Assembly: GCF_015461835.1 (NCBI RefSeq)
Contig: NZ_JACOPX010000012.1
Span: 191,720 to 255,719, forward strand
Source: Pseudomonas neuropathica
GTDB taxonomy: Bacteria > Pseudomonadota > Gammaproteobacteria > Pseudomonadales > Pseudomonadaceae
DNA: 64,000 nt
Direction of reading: 5' to 3'
Under the pieces are notes generated by a model. The model was not told the origin of the DNA and made no database searches. It saw nothing but the letters and a program-made list of their open reading frames with translations. The number at the start of each line of letters is the position of its first letter. Positions within the stretch are counted from its first letter, which is position 1. Positions 32,660 to 41,765 of the stretch are shown here, one piece after another. The translations under genes were made by a program, and so were the position numbers.

Positions 32660-34324
32660 ATGAGCACGAGCATCACGGCGGACGGCCTCAAAGCCGATCA
32701 GCCCGCGTTCCTGTCCAAGGAACGCATCATCGCCAAGCCCGGTTTCAACCGTTGGCTAGTCCCACCGGCCGCTCTGGCCATCCACCTGTGCATCGGCATG
32801 GCCTATGGCTTCTCGGTGTTCTGGTTGCCGCTGTCCAAGGCGCTGGGCGTCACCGCTCCGGTGGCTTGCGCACCGGACATGAGCTTCATCGCACAGGTAT
32901 TTTCGTCGAACTGCGACTGGCCGATCTCGATGCTCGGCTGGATCTACACGCTGTTCTTCATCTTCCTCGGCTGCTCGGCAGCGATCTGGGGTGGCTGGCT
33001 GGAACACGCGGGGCCACGCAAGGCCGGTGTCGTATCTGCACTGTGCTGGTGTGGCGGTCTGCTGATCTCCGCGTTGGGTATTTATACCCACCAGATCTGG
33101 CTGATGTGGCTCGGCTCTGGCGTGATCGGCGGTATCGGTCTGGGCCTGGGCTATATCTCGCCGGTCTCGACCCTGATCAAGTGGTTCCCGGACAAGCGCG
33201 GCATGGCGACCGGCATGGCAATCATGGGCTTCGGTGGCGGCGCGATGGTCGGTGCACCGCTGGCAACCGCGCTGATGAGCCACTTCGCTTCGCCAACCGG
33301 TGTCGGCGTCTGGCAGAGCTTCGTCGCCATGGCCGCGATCTACTTCGTGTTCATGATCGGTGGTGCTCTGGCTTACCGCGTTCCGCCGACCGGCTGGAAA
33401 CCTGAAGGCTGGACCGCTCCGGCGAAGAAAGCCTCGAACTCGATGATCACCCACCGTCACGTGCACGTGAATGTGGCGTGGAAAACCCCGCAATTCCGTC
33501 TGGTCTGGCTGGTGCTGTGCCTGAACGTGTCTGCCGGCATCGGCATCCTCGGCATGGCTTCGCCACTGCTGCAGGAAGTGTTCGGCGGCAAACTGCTGGG
33601 TGTCGATGTGCCGTTTGGTCAGCTCGACGCCGGGCAACTGGCCTCGATCGCTGCGATTGCTGCCGGTTTCACCGGTCTGCTCAGCCTGTTCAATATCGGT
33701 GGCCGCTTCTTCTGGGCTTCGTTCTCGGACTACCTGGGCCGCAAAAACACCTACTTCGTGTTCTTCGCCCTGGGTTTTGCCCTGTACGCGCTGATTCCGA
33801 ACATGGGCCATTTGGGCAACGTTGCGCTGTTCGTGGCGGCGTTCTGCATCATTCTGTCGATGTACGGCGGCGGTTTTGCCACGGTGCCGGCGTATCTGGC
33901 CGACCTGTTCGGTACGCAGATGGTCGGTGCGATCCACGGTCGTCTGCTCACCGCTTGGGCTGCGGCCGGCGTGCTCGGTCCGGTGCTGGTGAACTACCTG
34001 CGTGAGTATCAGTTGAGCATCGGCGTTGAACGCGCTGCCGCTTACGACATCACCCTGTACATCCTCGCAGGCCTGCTGGTGCTGGGCTTCCTGTGCAACC
34101 TGCTGGTGCGTCCGGTGGCTGACAAGTACTTCATGACCGACGCTGAACTGGCTGCCGAACAGGCGCTGGGTCACGACAAAGGTGCTGATGCCAGCACGGT
34201 TCTGGAGTGGAAAGCCGCCCCGGGCAGCAAGCCGCTGGCGATCGCTGCGTGGCTGGTGGTGGGTATTCCGTTGGCGTGGGGTGTGTGGGTGACCCTGCAG
34301 AAAACGGCGGTACTGTTTCACTAA
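32660..34324 (+). CDS. OFA-family major facilitator transporter
   Basis: The protein has 554 residues from ATG 32660, with GGGGGA upstream. Helix 1 (HLCIGMAYGFSVFWLPLSKA), the PDKRGMATGMAIMGFGGGAM motif and the C-half GGRFFWASFSDYLGRKNTYF are OFA-family marks. It has an unusual C-terminal extra helix (AIAAWLVVGIPLAWGVWVTL). OFA proteins move small carboxylates such as oxalate, formate or pyruvate. No oxalate genes are nearby, so the substrate is unknown. Confidence 0.88.
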   Translation: MSTSITADGLKADQPAFLSKERIIAKPGFNRWLVPPAALAIHLCIGMAYGFSVFWLPLSKALGVTAPVACAPDMSFIAQVFSSNCDWPISMLGWIYTLFFIFLGCSAAIWGGWLEHAGPRKAGVVSALCWCGGLLISALGIYTHQIWLMWLGSGVIGGIGLGLGYISPVSTLIKWFPDKRGMATGMAIMGFGGGAMVGAPLATALMSHFASPTGVGVWQSFVAMAAIYFVFMIGGALAYRVPPTGWKPEGWTAPAKKASNSMITHRHVHVNVAWKTPQFRLVWLVLCLNVSAGIGILGMASPLLQEVFGGKLLGVDVPFGQLDAGQLASIAAIAAGFTGLLSLFNIGGRFFWASFSDYLGRKNTYFVFFALGFALYALIPNMGHLGNVALFVAAFCIILSMYGGGFATVPAYLADLFGTQMVGAIHGRLLTAWAAAGVLGPVLVNYLREYQLSIGVERAAAYDITLYILAGLLVLGFLCNLLVRPVADKYFMTDAELAAEQALGHDKGADASTVLEWKAAPGSKPLAIAAWLVVGIPLAWGVWVTLQKTAVLFH

Positions 34325-34343
34325 GTAAAAAAGCAGTACCCCC

Positions 34344-34430
34344 GTAGGAGTGAGCCTGCTCGCGATAGCGGTCTGACAGTCACAGAAATGTTGATTGCCA
34401 GGTCCTCATCGCGAGCAGGCTCACTCCTAC
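34344..34430. repeat. REPIN (inverted REP pair) 1
   Basis: GTAGGAGTGAGCCTGCTCGC (34344 on) and its inverted copy (34408-34430) flank a 41-nt loop. Same family as three other copies in this window; located between the OFA transporter and hisB. Confidence 0.92.
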
Positions 34431-34544
34431 AGTTGTTTTTGGTGTGCCTGTAATGGCTTGTATGGACATGTCTACCCGCGACAGCCGGGCATTCTATCCG
34501 TCAGCCATCTCACCTCTCGTGTTTCTGTTTACGCCCCGCATGCC

Positions 34545-34550
34545 TATAAT
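34545..34550 (+). promoter_or_regulatory. -10 box of the hisB promoter
   Basis: A perfect TATAAT lies 39 nt before hisB. The -35 region (TTTCTG about 17 nt upstream) is weak. Confidence 0.5.
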
Positions 34551-34588
34551 GGCTGCCTTTTTCGCCCAATGATTTTGCGGAGCTGGTG

Positions 34589-35182
34589 ATGGCCGAACGT
34601 AAGGCGTCTGTCGAGCGCGACACTCTGGAAACCCAGATCAAAGCCTCGATCAACCTTGATGGCACCGGAAAGGCCCGATTCGATATCGGTGTTCCTTTTC
34701 TTGAGCACATGCTGGATCAGATCGCCCGTCACGGGTTGATCGACCTGGATATTGAATGCAAGGGCGATCTGCATATCGACGACCACCATACGGTGGAAGA
34801 CGTCGGTATCACCCTCGGCCAGGCATTTGCCAAAGCCATCGGCGATAAAAAAGGCATCCGTCGCTACGGTCATGCCTACGTGCCGCTCGATGAAGCGCTG
34901 TCGCGCGTGGTCATCGACTTCTCCGGCCGTCCAGGCCTGCAGATGCACGTGCCGTACACCCGCGCCACCGTCGGCGGCTTCGACGTTGACCTGTTCCAGG
35001 AATTCTTCCAGGGCTTCGTCAATCACGCGCTGGTCAGCCTGCACATCGACAACCTGCGCGGCACCAACACTCACCACCAGATCGAAACCGTGTTCAAGGC
35101 TTTCGGCCGCGCGCTGCGCATGGCCGTCGAGCTGGATGAGCGCATGGCCGGGCAAATGCCATCGACCAAAGGCGTTCTGTAA
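34589..35182 (+). CDS. hisB: Imidazoleglycerol-phosphate dehydratase
   Basis: The protein has 197 residues from ATG 34589 with GGAG upstream. Metal-binding motifs DDHHTVEDVGI and THHQIETVFKAFG are intact. It catalyses the sixth step of histidine synthesis (imidazoleglycerol phosphate to imidazoleacetol phosphate). It is the monofunctional form, without the phosphatase domain of E. coli HisB. Its stop overlaps the hisH ATG. Confidence 0.98.
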   Translation: MAERKASVERDTLETQIKASINLDGTGKARFDIGVPFLEHMLDQIARHGLIDLDIECKGDLHIDDHHTVEDVGITLGQAFAKAIGDKKGIRRYGHAYVPLDEALSRVVIDFSGRPGLQMHVPYTRATVGGFDVDLFQEFFQGFVNHALVSLHIDNLRGTNTHHQIETVFKAFGRALRMAVELDERMAGQMPSTKGVL

Positions 35183-35820
35183 TGCAGACGGTTGCAGTAA
35201 TCGATTACGGCATGGGCAACCTGCACTCGGTGGCCAAGGCCCTCGAGCACGTCGGTGCCGGCAAAGTGCTGATCACCAGCGATGCGGCGGTGATTCGCGA
35301 AGCTGATCGCGTGGTGTTTCCCGGTGTTGGCGCGATTCGCGATTGCATGGCGGAAATCCGTCGCCTCGGCTTCGATTCGCTGGTGCGTGAAGTCAGTCAG
35401 GATCGTCCGTTCCTCGGCATCTGTGTCGGCATGCAAGCCTTGCTCGACACCAGTGAAGAAAACGACGGCGTCGACTGCATCGGCCTGTTCCCTGGCGCGG
35501 TGAAGTTCTTCGGCAAAGATCTGCATGAAGACGGCGAGCACCTGAAAGTCCCGCACATGGGCTGGAACGAAGTGAAGCAGAAGGTCAGCCACCCGCTGTG
35601 GCACGACATTCCGGACATGGCGCGTTTCTACTTCGTGCACAGCTACTACATCGCTGCCGCCAATGCGCGGCAAGTGGTCGGTGGCGGTCATTACGGCGTC
35701 GATTTCGCTGCGGCGCTGGCCGATGGCTCGCGTTTCGCCGTGCAGTTCCACCCGGAGAAGAGCCATACCCATGGCCTGCAATTACTGCAGAACTTCGCTG
35801 CGTGGGACGGTCGCTGGTAA
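35182..35820 (+). CDS. hisH: Imidazole glycerol phosphate synthase, glutaminase subunit
   Basis: The protein has 212 residues. The class I glutaminase triad is visible: nucleophile Cys in FLGICVGMQAL, and His and Glu in VQFHPEKSHTHG. It supplies ammonia through HisF. Start overlaps hisB (TAATG). Confidence 0.98.
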   Translation: MQTVAVIDYGMGNLHSVAKALEHVGAGKVLITSDAAVIREADRVVFPGVGAIRDCMAEIRRLGFDSLVREVSQDRPFLGICVGMQALLDTSEENDGVDCIGLFPGAVKFFGKDLHEDGEHLKVPHMGWNEVKQKVSHPLWHDIPDMARFYFVHSYYIAAANARQVVGGGHYGVDFAAALADGSRFAVQFHPEKSHTHGLQLLQNFAAWDGRW

Positions 35821-36081
35821 ATGGCTGCCAAGAAATCCAAACCGCCGATCCTGACCCTTACTCCCGAACAGGAGAACGAGGCCAATCGCAAGATTCAGCG
35901 GTTCATGGAAGACCGTTTCGAGCTCGATCTGGGTTCGTTCGAAGCGGCGGAAATTCTTGAGTTATTTACCCGCGAAATTGCTCCGCACTATTACAACAGG
36001 GCGATTTTCGATGTGCAGACCCACCTCAAAGAGCGGTTTGAAAGCATCGAAAGCGACCTGTGGGCGCTCGAGAAAAACTGA
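35821..36081 (+). CDS. DUF2164 family protein
   Basis: The protein has 86 residues and starts right after the hisH stop. The body IQRFMEDRFELDLGSFEAAE, followed by FTREIAPHYYNRAIFD, is the DUF2164 pattern. Function is unknown. It is lodged between hisH and hisA in the his operon, as in many pseudomonads. Confidence 0.88.
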   Translation: MAAKKSKPPILTLTPEQENEANRKIQRFMEDRFELDLGSFEAAEILELFTREIAPHYYNRAIFDVQTHLKERFESIESDLWALEKN

Positions 36082-36123
36082 TTTCCGAGCCAAGCTGAAC
36101 ATTCAAATTTGAAGGTTTGCCAG

Positions 36124-36861
36124 ATGCTGATTATTCCCGCTATCGATCTTAAAGACGGTGCCTGCGTACGTTTGCGTCAGGGCCGCATGGAAGATTCCAC
36201 GGTGTTCTCCGATGACCCGGTGAGCATGGCTGCCAAGTGGGTGGAGGGCGGTTGCCGCCGTCTGCATCTGGTCGATCTGAACGGCGCGTTCGAAGGCCAG
36301 CCAGTCAACGGCGAAGTGGTTACCGCGATCGCCAAGCGCTACCCGACCCTGCCGATCCAGATCGGCGGCGGTATCCGTTCGCTGGAAACCATCGAACACT
36401 ACGTCAAGGCTGGCGTGAGCTATGTGATCATCGGCACCAAAGCCGTGAAAGATCCGGCGTTCGTCGCTGAAGCCTGCCGCGCGTTCCCGGGCAAGATCAT
36501 CGTCGGTCTGGATGCCAAAGACGGTTTCGTCGCCACCGATGGCTGGGCTGAAATCAGCACCGTGCAGGTCATCGACCTGGCCAAGCAGTTTGAAGCCGAC
36601 GGCGTCTCCTCGATCGTTTATACCGACATCGCCAAAGACGGCATGATGCAGGGTTGCAACGTGCCGTTCACCGCTGCGCTGGCCGCTGCCACCAAGATCC
36701 CGGTGATCGCTTCCGGCGGCATCCACAATCTGGGTGACATCAAGTCGCTGCTCGACGCCAAGGCACCAGGCATCATCGGCGCCATCACCGGCCGGGCGAT
36801 TTACGAAGGCACCCTCGACGTCGCCGAAGCGCAAGCTTTCTGCGATTCGTACCAAGGCTGA
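36124..36861 (+). CDS. hisA: ProFAR isomerase
   Basis: The protein has 245 residues from ATG 36124 (MLIIPAIDLKDGACVRLRQG). TIM barrel with catalytic Asp in PAIDLKDG and Asp in VYTDIAKDGMMQG. Converts ProFAR to PRFAR for HisF. Confidence 0.98.
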   Translation: MLIIPAIDLKDGACVRLRQGRMEDSTVFSDDPVSMAAKWVEGGCRRLHLVDLNGAFEGQPVNGEVVTAIAKRYPTLPIQIGGGIRSLETIEHYVKAGVSYVIIGTKAVKDPAFVAEACRAFPGKIIVGLDAKDGFVATDGWAEISTVQVIDLAKQFEADGVSSIVYTDIAKDGMMQGCNVPFTAALAAATKIPVIASGGIHNLGDIKSLLDAKAPGIIGAITGRAIYEGTLDVAEAQAFCDSYQG

Positions 36862-36870
36862 GGACTGACC

Positions 36871-37641
36871 ATGGCGCTGGCCAAACGCATCATCCCTTGC
36901 CTGGACGTGGACAACGGCCGGGTCGTCAAAGGTGTGAAGTTCGAAAACATCCGCGACGCCGGTGACCCGGTGGAAATCGCCCGTCGTTACGACGAGCAGG
37001 GTGCCGACGAGATTACTTTTCTCGATATCACCGCCAGCGTCGATGGCCGTGACACCACGCTGCATACCGTCGAGCGCATGGCCAGCCAGGTGTTCATTCC
37101 GCTGACCGTTGGCGGCGGCGTGCGCACCGTGCAGGACATCCGCAACCTGCTCAATGCCGGCGCGGACAAGGTGTCGATCAACACCGCTGCCGTGTTCAAC
37201 CCGGAGTTCGTCGGTGAAGCGGCGCAGCATTTCGGCTCGCAGTGCATCGTTGTCGCCATTGACGCGAAGAAAGTCTCCGGCCCGGGCGAAACCCCGCGCT
37301 GGGAAATCTTCACCCATGGCGGGCGCAAGCCAACCGGCCTCGATGCCGTCGAGTGGGCGAAGAAAATGGAAGGCCTCGGTGCCGGTGAGATCCTGCTGAC
37401 CAGCATGGATCAGGACGGCATGAAAAACGGTTTCGACCTCGGCGTGACCCGCGCGATCAGCGATGCGCTGGGCATCCCGGTGATCGCTTCCGGCGGCGTC
37501 GGCAATCTGCAGCACTTGGCTGACGGCATTATCGAGGGCCACGCCAGTGCGGTACTGGCGGCGAGTATTTTCCACTTCGGTGAATACACCGTGCAGGAAG
37601 CCAAGGCCTATATGGCCCATCGCGGGATCGTGATGCGGTAG
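36871..37641 (+). CDS. hisF: Imidazole glycerol phosphate synthase, cyclase subunit
   Basis: The protein has 256 residues. TIM barrel with catalytic Asp in IPCLDVDNGRVVKG and Asp in LLTSMDQDGMKNG. Joins PRFAR with ammonia from HisH. Last gene of the his block. Confidence 0.98.
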   Translation: MALAKRIIPCLDVDNGRVVKGVKFENIRDAGDPVEIARRYDEQGADEITFLDITASVDGRDTTLHTVERMASQVFIPLTVGGGVRTVQDIRNLLNAGADKVSINTAAVFNPEFVGEAAQHFGSQCIVVAIDAKKVSGPGETPRWEIFTHGGRKPTGLDAVEWAKKMEGLGAGEILLTSMDQDGMKNGFDLGVTRAISDALGIPVIASGGVGNLQHLADGIIEGHASAVLAASIFHFGEYTVQEAKAYMAHRGIVMR

Positions 37642-37654
37642 ATTGCCGTCGGTG

Positions 37655-37691
37655 ATGTGGCGAGCTTCGCATCGAGCGAGACCCGCCACAT
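37655..37691. repeat. REP-like hairpin after hisF
   Basis: ATGTGGCG (37655-37662) pairs with CGCCACAT (37684-37691). There is no T-run after it. The TGTGGCGAG start resembles another common fluorescent Pseudomonas repeat. Confidence 0.45.
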
Positions 37692-37694
37692 GGC

Positions 37695-39212
37695 TCATTC
37701 TGCTATCCGGGATTGCGTAGGGTAAAGCTGATCAGTCCGAACCTCTGAAACACTCAGGTTTCGATCCATCGTGTAACTGCATAGCGTCAACGGCAGCGCC
37801 TGAGTGGGGGTGTAAAACCCGTCGTCGACTTTGCTGTAATACTCAGGATTGATCTCGGAGCAATTGGTTTCTTCTGCCGGGCCCGTGTATATACGGGTCC
37901 AGAGATTGCGATCCGCCTCTTCGCGGTACTTTATAAAAAGATAATCGCCGTCTGGCTCAATGGTGAGTGTCGGCGCGGGTAATTGCATCGGAACGGGAGT
38001 TACGACTCTTGCTGCCAGGATTTGGGCGTTTCCAAGAAGTCGGCTATCGGCGTGTTGATCGATTGAGTTCACGCCAATCAAACATAAATAATGCAGTCCG
38101 GGTTCTCGGCCAATCTCTGATTGCACTTTTGCGTTGGTTGTACTGATTCGGTCGCTGTAGTGGTCAGGTGAATAACAAGCCTGTGCATCACGAACAGTCT
38201 TGAAGCGATAGAACTCGGTACTCATGGAAAAGTTGATATCCCATTTTGGCGCTGGCTGATTAGTGTTGTTGGGTGTTTTGTGCAGTCCGATATCTGTAAT
38301 GGCTCTTGAATTTAACCTGAACTGAAAGTTTGAGTTGGGAGTGAGTGCGCAGTTTTCTGTGTCGAGACGGAATGTTCCATTGGCGAAACAAGCAGTCAGA
38401 TAGTCGACAGGAAAACTTTGGCTAGCCTGATGCGGCAATAGAGATTGTGTATTTCCATCTCCACACAGACCATGCCAGAAGCACAAGTCATCCGAAGGAA
38501 TACCATAAGTAGTGCCGGATAATATGCCGGTCACTTGTCCCGTTTCAGCATCGATCACCGGAGCGCCGGAGGAGCCTGGTTCAATACCCTTGCAGTCTTG
38601 TTTCTGGTAGTCGGTGTGAACATTCAAATACTTGATGAGGGGGGTGTGGGTCGGCTCTTGTGTGCAAGTCGAAAGCCTCAGGCCGGCTGCAGTGGCTGGC
38701 GCGCTTACCAGGTTCACCTGACTGACGTTGCGTGGCCTCGCCGCCGCGAGCTTGAGTGGGGTTACTCCGTCTTTCAACAGGCTGTCCAGTGAGGTGCCTA
38801 ACTGCAATATAGCGATATCAGTACTGGCGAAACTGGCCCAATTGACCTTGTTGATGTCATAACGCTTGGCGTCCGTGAGCGTGTCATGGAAAAAATTGAA
38901 CTGTATCTGACCTTGATAAGCAATGTCAGCGATTGTGCCGACTCTGATGGAAGTGCAGTGCGCATTGGTCATTACGTAAGCAGGTCCGTTTGCTTCTTTG
39001 CCTGTTTCGCGAGTATCTAGCAGGAATGCGCTGCAATAAGGTCTATCGTCTTTGAAAATCTTGCCAATGCCGTTCCAGTGATTAAAGTCGCCACCCGCGT
39101 TACTTAGCAGAATTGCTTCCGGCGCTTCGGCTGTAGTGCCTGCACAGGAGATTAATGGAAGTGTGAGTGCCATTGCTGAGCACGCAAAAAATATTCGGGC
39201 TTTATTAGTCAT
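37695..39212 (-). CDS. Secreted trypsin-like serine protease lipoprotein
   Basis: The protein has 505 residues from ATG 39212, with AAGGA 7 nt upstream. Signal peptide with lipobox LISC (ALTLPLISCAGTT). The chymotrypsin-fold triad is visible: His in VMTNAHC, Asp in FASTDIAILQLG, Ser in GIEPGSSGAPVID. The C-terminal 250 residues have no clear domain. AT content is higher than in the his genes, hinting at later acquisition. Likely an outer-membrane or periplasmic protease; target unknown. Confidence 0.8.
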   Translation of the reverse strand: MTNKARIFFACSAMALTLPLISCAGTTAEAPEAILLSNAGGDFNHWNGIGKIFKDDRPYCSAFLLDTRETGKEANGPAYVMTNAHCTSIRVGTIADIAYQGQIQFNFFHDTLTDAKRYDINKVNWASFASTDIAILQLGTSLDSLLKDGVTPLKLAAARPRNVSQVNLVSAPATAAGLRLSTCTQEPTHTPLIKYLNVHTDYQKQDCKGIEPGSSGAPVIDAETGQVTGILSGTTYGIPSDDLCFWHGLCGDGNTQSLLPHQASQSFPVDYLTACFANGTFRLDTENCALTPNSNFQFRLNSRAITDIGLHKTPNNTNQPAPKWDINFSMSTEFYRFKTVRDAQACYSPDHYSDRISTTNAKVQSEIGREPGLHYLCLIGVNSIDQHADSRLLGNAQILAARVVTPVPMQLPAPTLTIEPDGDYLFIKYREEADRNLWTRIYTGPAEETNCSEINPEYYSKVDDGFYTPTQALPLTLCSYTMDRNLSVSEVRTDQLYPTQSRIAE

Positions 39213-39535
39213 GATCAATCCTTGACCGTATTTCAGGAATTAATGGAGTAACTGTATTTCGCTGGTGAGTGTAATTCGTTGTGCTGTTCGGTATGTGCTG
39301 GCTAATGTGAGTAGTTGTGAGTGCGGTTGTCTGCAAGTCAAACATGTGAAGTCGGTGAAGGTCGCAGGAATCTCTGATTCGGCTGAAAACTGTTCTTTCG
39401 CATGCTGTTTTTTTGATACGTCAGCACGTGCTGATGCTTTTTAAATGGGGTCAGGATCGAAAACCATACAGGCCAGTGGACAGCATGGCGCACCCAAGGC
39501 ACTCTTGGGCACGCCATGGATTCCGGTAGCCCGAC
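39213..39535. other. AT-rich divergent promoter region
   Basis: About 320 nt between the protease gene and the solute-binding protein gene. It is TG-rich with several TGTGAGT-like steps. I see no RNA gene, ORF or clear operator in it. Confidence 0.4.
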
Positions 39536-40291
39536 ATGATCAAACGCCTGCTTCTTGTTCTCGCCAGCGCCTCGATGTTGCTCATCAACACTGCCCGCGC
39601 CGAAACCAGTCCCGACACCGATCTGGTGCTCCTCACCGAAAATTTCCCGCCGTATAACATGGCGAAGAACGGCAAGAACTTCGCCCAGGGCGAGAACATC
39701 AATGGCATCGCCACCGACATCGTGCGCGAAGTGTTCCAGCGTGCCGGCATCACTTACAGCCTGACCCTGCGCTTTCCTTGGGAGCGCGTCTACAAACTGG
39801 CTCTGGAAAATCCCGGTTATGGCGCCTTCGTGATGGCGCGTCTGCCGGACCGCGAAAAGCTCTTCAAGTGGGTCGGCCCGATCGGTCCGGATGACTGGAT
39901 CATGCTGGCCAAGGCTGACAGCAAGATCACCCTCGAAACCCTCAATGATGCGCGCAAGTACAAGATCGGTGCCTACAAGGGCGATGCGATTGCCGAGACA
40001 CTGACCAAACAAGGTCTAAAGCCGATAGTAGTGCTGCGCGATCAGGACAACGCGAAGAAACTGGTCAATGGTCAGATCGACCTGTGGGCCACCGGTGATC
40101 CTGCCGGGCGCTATCTGGCGCGGCAGGACGGTGTCACCGGTCTCAAGACCGTGCTGCGCTTCAACAGTGCAGAACTGTATCTGGCGCTGAACAAGGACGT
40201 CTCAGACGAAGTGGTCGCCAAGCTTCAGGCTGCGCTGGATCAGTTGCGCAAAGAAGGCGTGGTGGACGAAATCATGGGGCGGTATCTATAG
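39536..40291 (+). CDS. Periplasmic solute-binding protein (SBP_bac_3 type)
   Basis: The protein has 251 residues. Signal peptide ends TARA, then ETSPDTDLVLLTENFPPYNM, IATDIVREVFQRAGITYSLT and a C-terminal helix LDQLRKEGVVDEIMGRYL. It belongs to the amino-acid/PAAT-like binding proteins but has no permease or ATPase beside it, so it may serve as an orphan receptor. Its last 20 nt overlap the convergent Vps62-like gene. Confidence 0.85.
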   Translation: MIKRLLLVLASASMLLINTARAETSPDTDLVLLTENFPPYNMAKNGKNFAQGENINGIATDIVREVFQRAGITYSLTLRFPWERVYKLALENPGYGAFVMARLPDREKLFKWVGPIGPDDWIMLAKADSKITLETLNDARKYKIGAYKGDAIAETLTKQGLKPIVVLRDQDNAKKLVNGQIDLWATGDPAGRYLARQDGVTGLKTVLRFNSAELYLALNKDVSDEVVAKLQAALDQLRKEGVVDEIMGRYL

Positions 40292-41648
40292 CGACATCCA
40301 GGCCCGATGATGGCTGCTCTTTAGCGTTGGCGCCATCGGTGCCAGATATTGCCGGGGTGTCTGTCGTCAGCGGCGGACACGCGCTGGCGAACTCGACGGA
40401 CTCCGGCGGATATTGCGTCAGCAGAACGCTTGAATCATCGGTGTAACCAAAGTCGACCGCCACTTGAGTACCGTCTTCCCGTACCAACTCGTAATGGCTT
40501 TGCATCTGATAAACCGCGACGGCTGTTTGCTTCGGCGCCATGGCAATCACCACTTGAGGTCGTAGCTCGTTCCAACCGTTGGAAGACGTTTCGGTACGGG
40601 TCAAACTGTTTGGCAGGCAGGCCGAGAATTTTGTCATGCGGATATCGCTGAGAGGCACGGTCGGCCAGGCTTTGACGATTTCCATGGCGGTAAAACTATG
40701 GAACATACGCATTGTCACCGCGTTTTGCAGGCGTGGTGCTGTCCATTTAACGGCCCGATACTTGTCCGATTCATTGCGCTCGTGACCAATGAGCACATAT
40801 TCGTCAGTTCTCTTCAGTTCGTAGTAAGGCGAATTGCGAAATTGTTCGCCGGGATGAGCATGATCTCGCACTGCGAACCAAGGCAGGCGGGCAATCTGGG
40901 TGACGGTGGCGGGTTCGTTCACTGCGGGCTTCGTGTAACCGGTGAGGGTCGGAATTTGCGGCGATGCGTTGACTTGCAGCGGGATTTGCATGCGCAAGCC
41001 ATACGCCGTCGAAGGTGCTGCAGGCTTGCTGTAGCCCTGGATGCCCACGAAGGTGCCGGGCGCAAAATGGATGTCGCCTGCGGCGGCAGTCGACGGTTCG
41101 ATGCCATAGGCGCTGAAACTGAGCTTGGCACCGCTGCCCTTGTCATTCCAGATCAGATCGCCGACGTTCGCTGCTATGACCAGGTCGAGCCTGACGCAGC
41201 GCACCGAGTTCAACGAAGGTTTGCAGTGATCGTTGGAGCACACGAGTCCCAGAGCGACGTAACCGACGGGGGCCAGAGGTCGCCAGATCGACATGCGAGT
41301 AACTCCGGGCGCTCCGGTTTCTTTCCAGACCAGTTCAAAATCGGCAGGGCGGGCCAGTGCCTTTCCTTTAGTGCTTAAGGACCCTTCCATATCTTTCTCG
41401 CAGACCACGGCTGCGACCATTTCGCCATTGATATTGGCGTCGCCGGGAAAGAGCACGTCGCCCAGCGGAAAGTAGCCCGGCAATGCATCTGGAGCAGGAG
41501 TGGGGCGCCAGAATGTGGCAGGTTTGGCTTTTGAGCCGTTAGTGCTCCAGACCCGGTGAAACTCCGTGGTGAAGTTGATCAGCAGATTGTCCTGCATGAT
41601 CGGTTCCATGGGCATGGGATGCGCTGCGGTGTTGTCTTCAATAGTCAT
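40272..41648 (-). CDS. Vps62-related protein
   Basis: The protein has 458 residues and no signal peptide. FWRPTPAPDALPGYFPLGDV at the start, with VGYVALGLVCSN and later VRCVRLDLV, fits the Vps62 domain (PF06101), best known from fungi and plants. Roles in bacteria are unclear; some resemble pore-forming or membrane-binding proteins. The 3' end overlaps the solute-binding protein gene on the other strand. Confidence 0.75.
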   Translation of the reverse strand: MTIEDNTAAHPMPMEPIMQDNLLINFTTEFHRVWSTNGSKAKPATFWRPTPAPDALPGYFPLGDVLFPGDANINGEMVAAVVCEKDMEGSLSTKGKALARPADFELVWKETGAPGVTRMSIWRPLAPVGYVALGLVCSNDHCKPSLNSVRCVRLDLVIAANVGDLIWNDKGSGAKLSFSAYGIEPSTAAAGDIHFAPGTFVGIQGYSKPAAPSTAYGLRMQIPLQVNASPQIPTLTGYTKPAVNEPATVTQIARLPWFAVRDHAHPGEQFRNSPYYELKRTDEYVLIGHERNESDKYRAVKWTAPRLQNAVTMRMFHSFTAMEIVKAWPTVPLSDIRMTKFSACLPNSLTRTETSSNGWNELRPQVVIAMAPKQTAVAVYQMQSHYELVREDGTQVAVDFGYTDDSSVLLTQYPPESVEFASACPPLTTDTPAISGTDGANAKEQPSSGLDVAIDTAP

Positions 41649-41765
41649 GATGATTCCTGATAGTTGAAAGCGACGCCAGGGCGTCGCGACCTGTTGCAGG
41701 TCGCACTATCGGGAACAGGGACGGTTTCCGGGTGGTAACTATGTATGTGCTAGCGTCACAGGGTG

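Noticed and set aside
32756..34321. 521-codon open frame antisense to the OFA transporter
   Set aside because: Rich in Arg, His and Gln, as is typical for the antisense of a membrane-protein gene; no start signals or known domain.
36103..37698. 531-codon frame antisense to hisA and hisF
   Set aside because: A shadow frame across two certain genes, with antisense composition.
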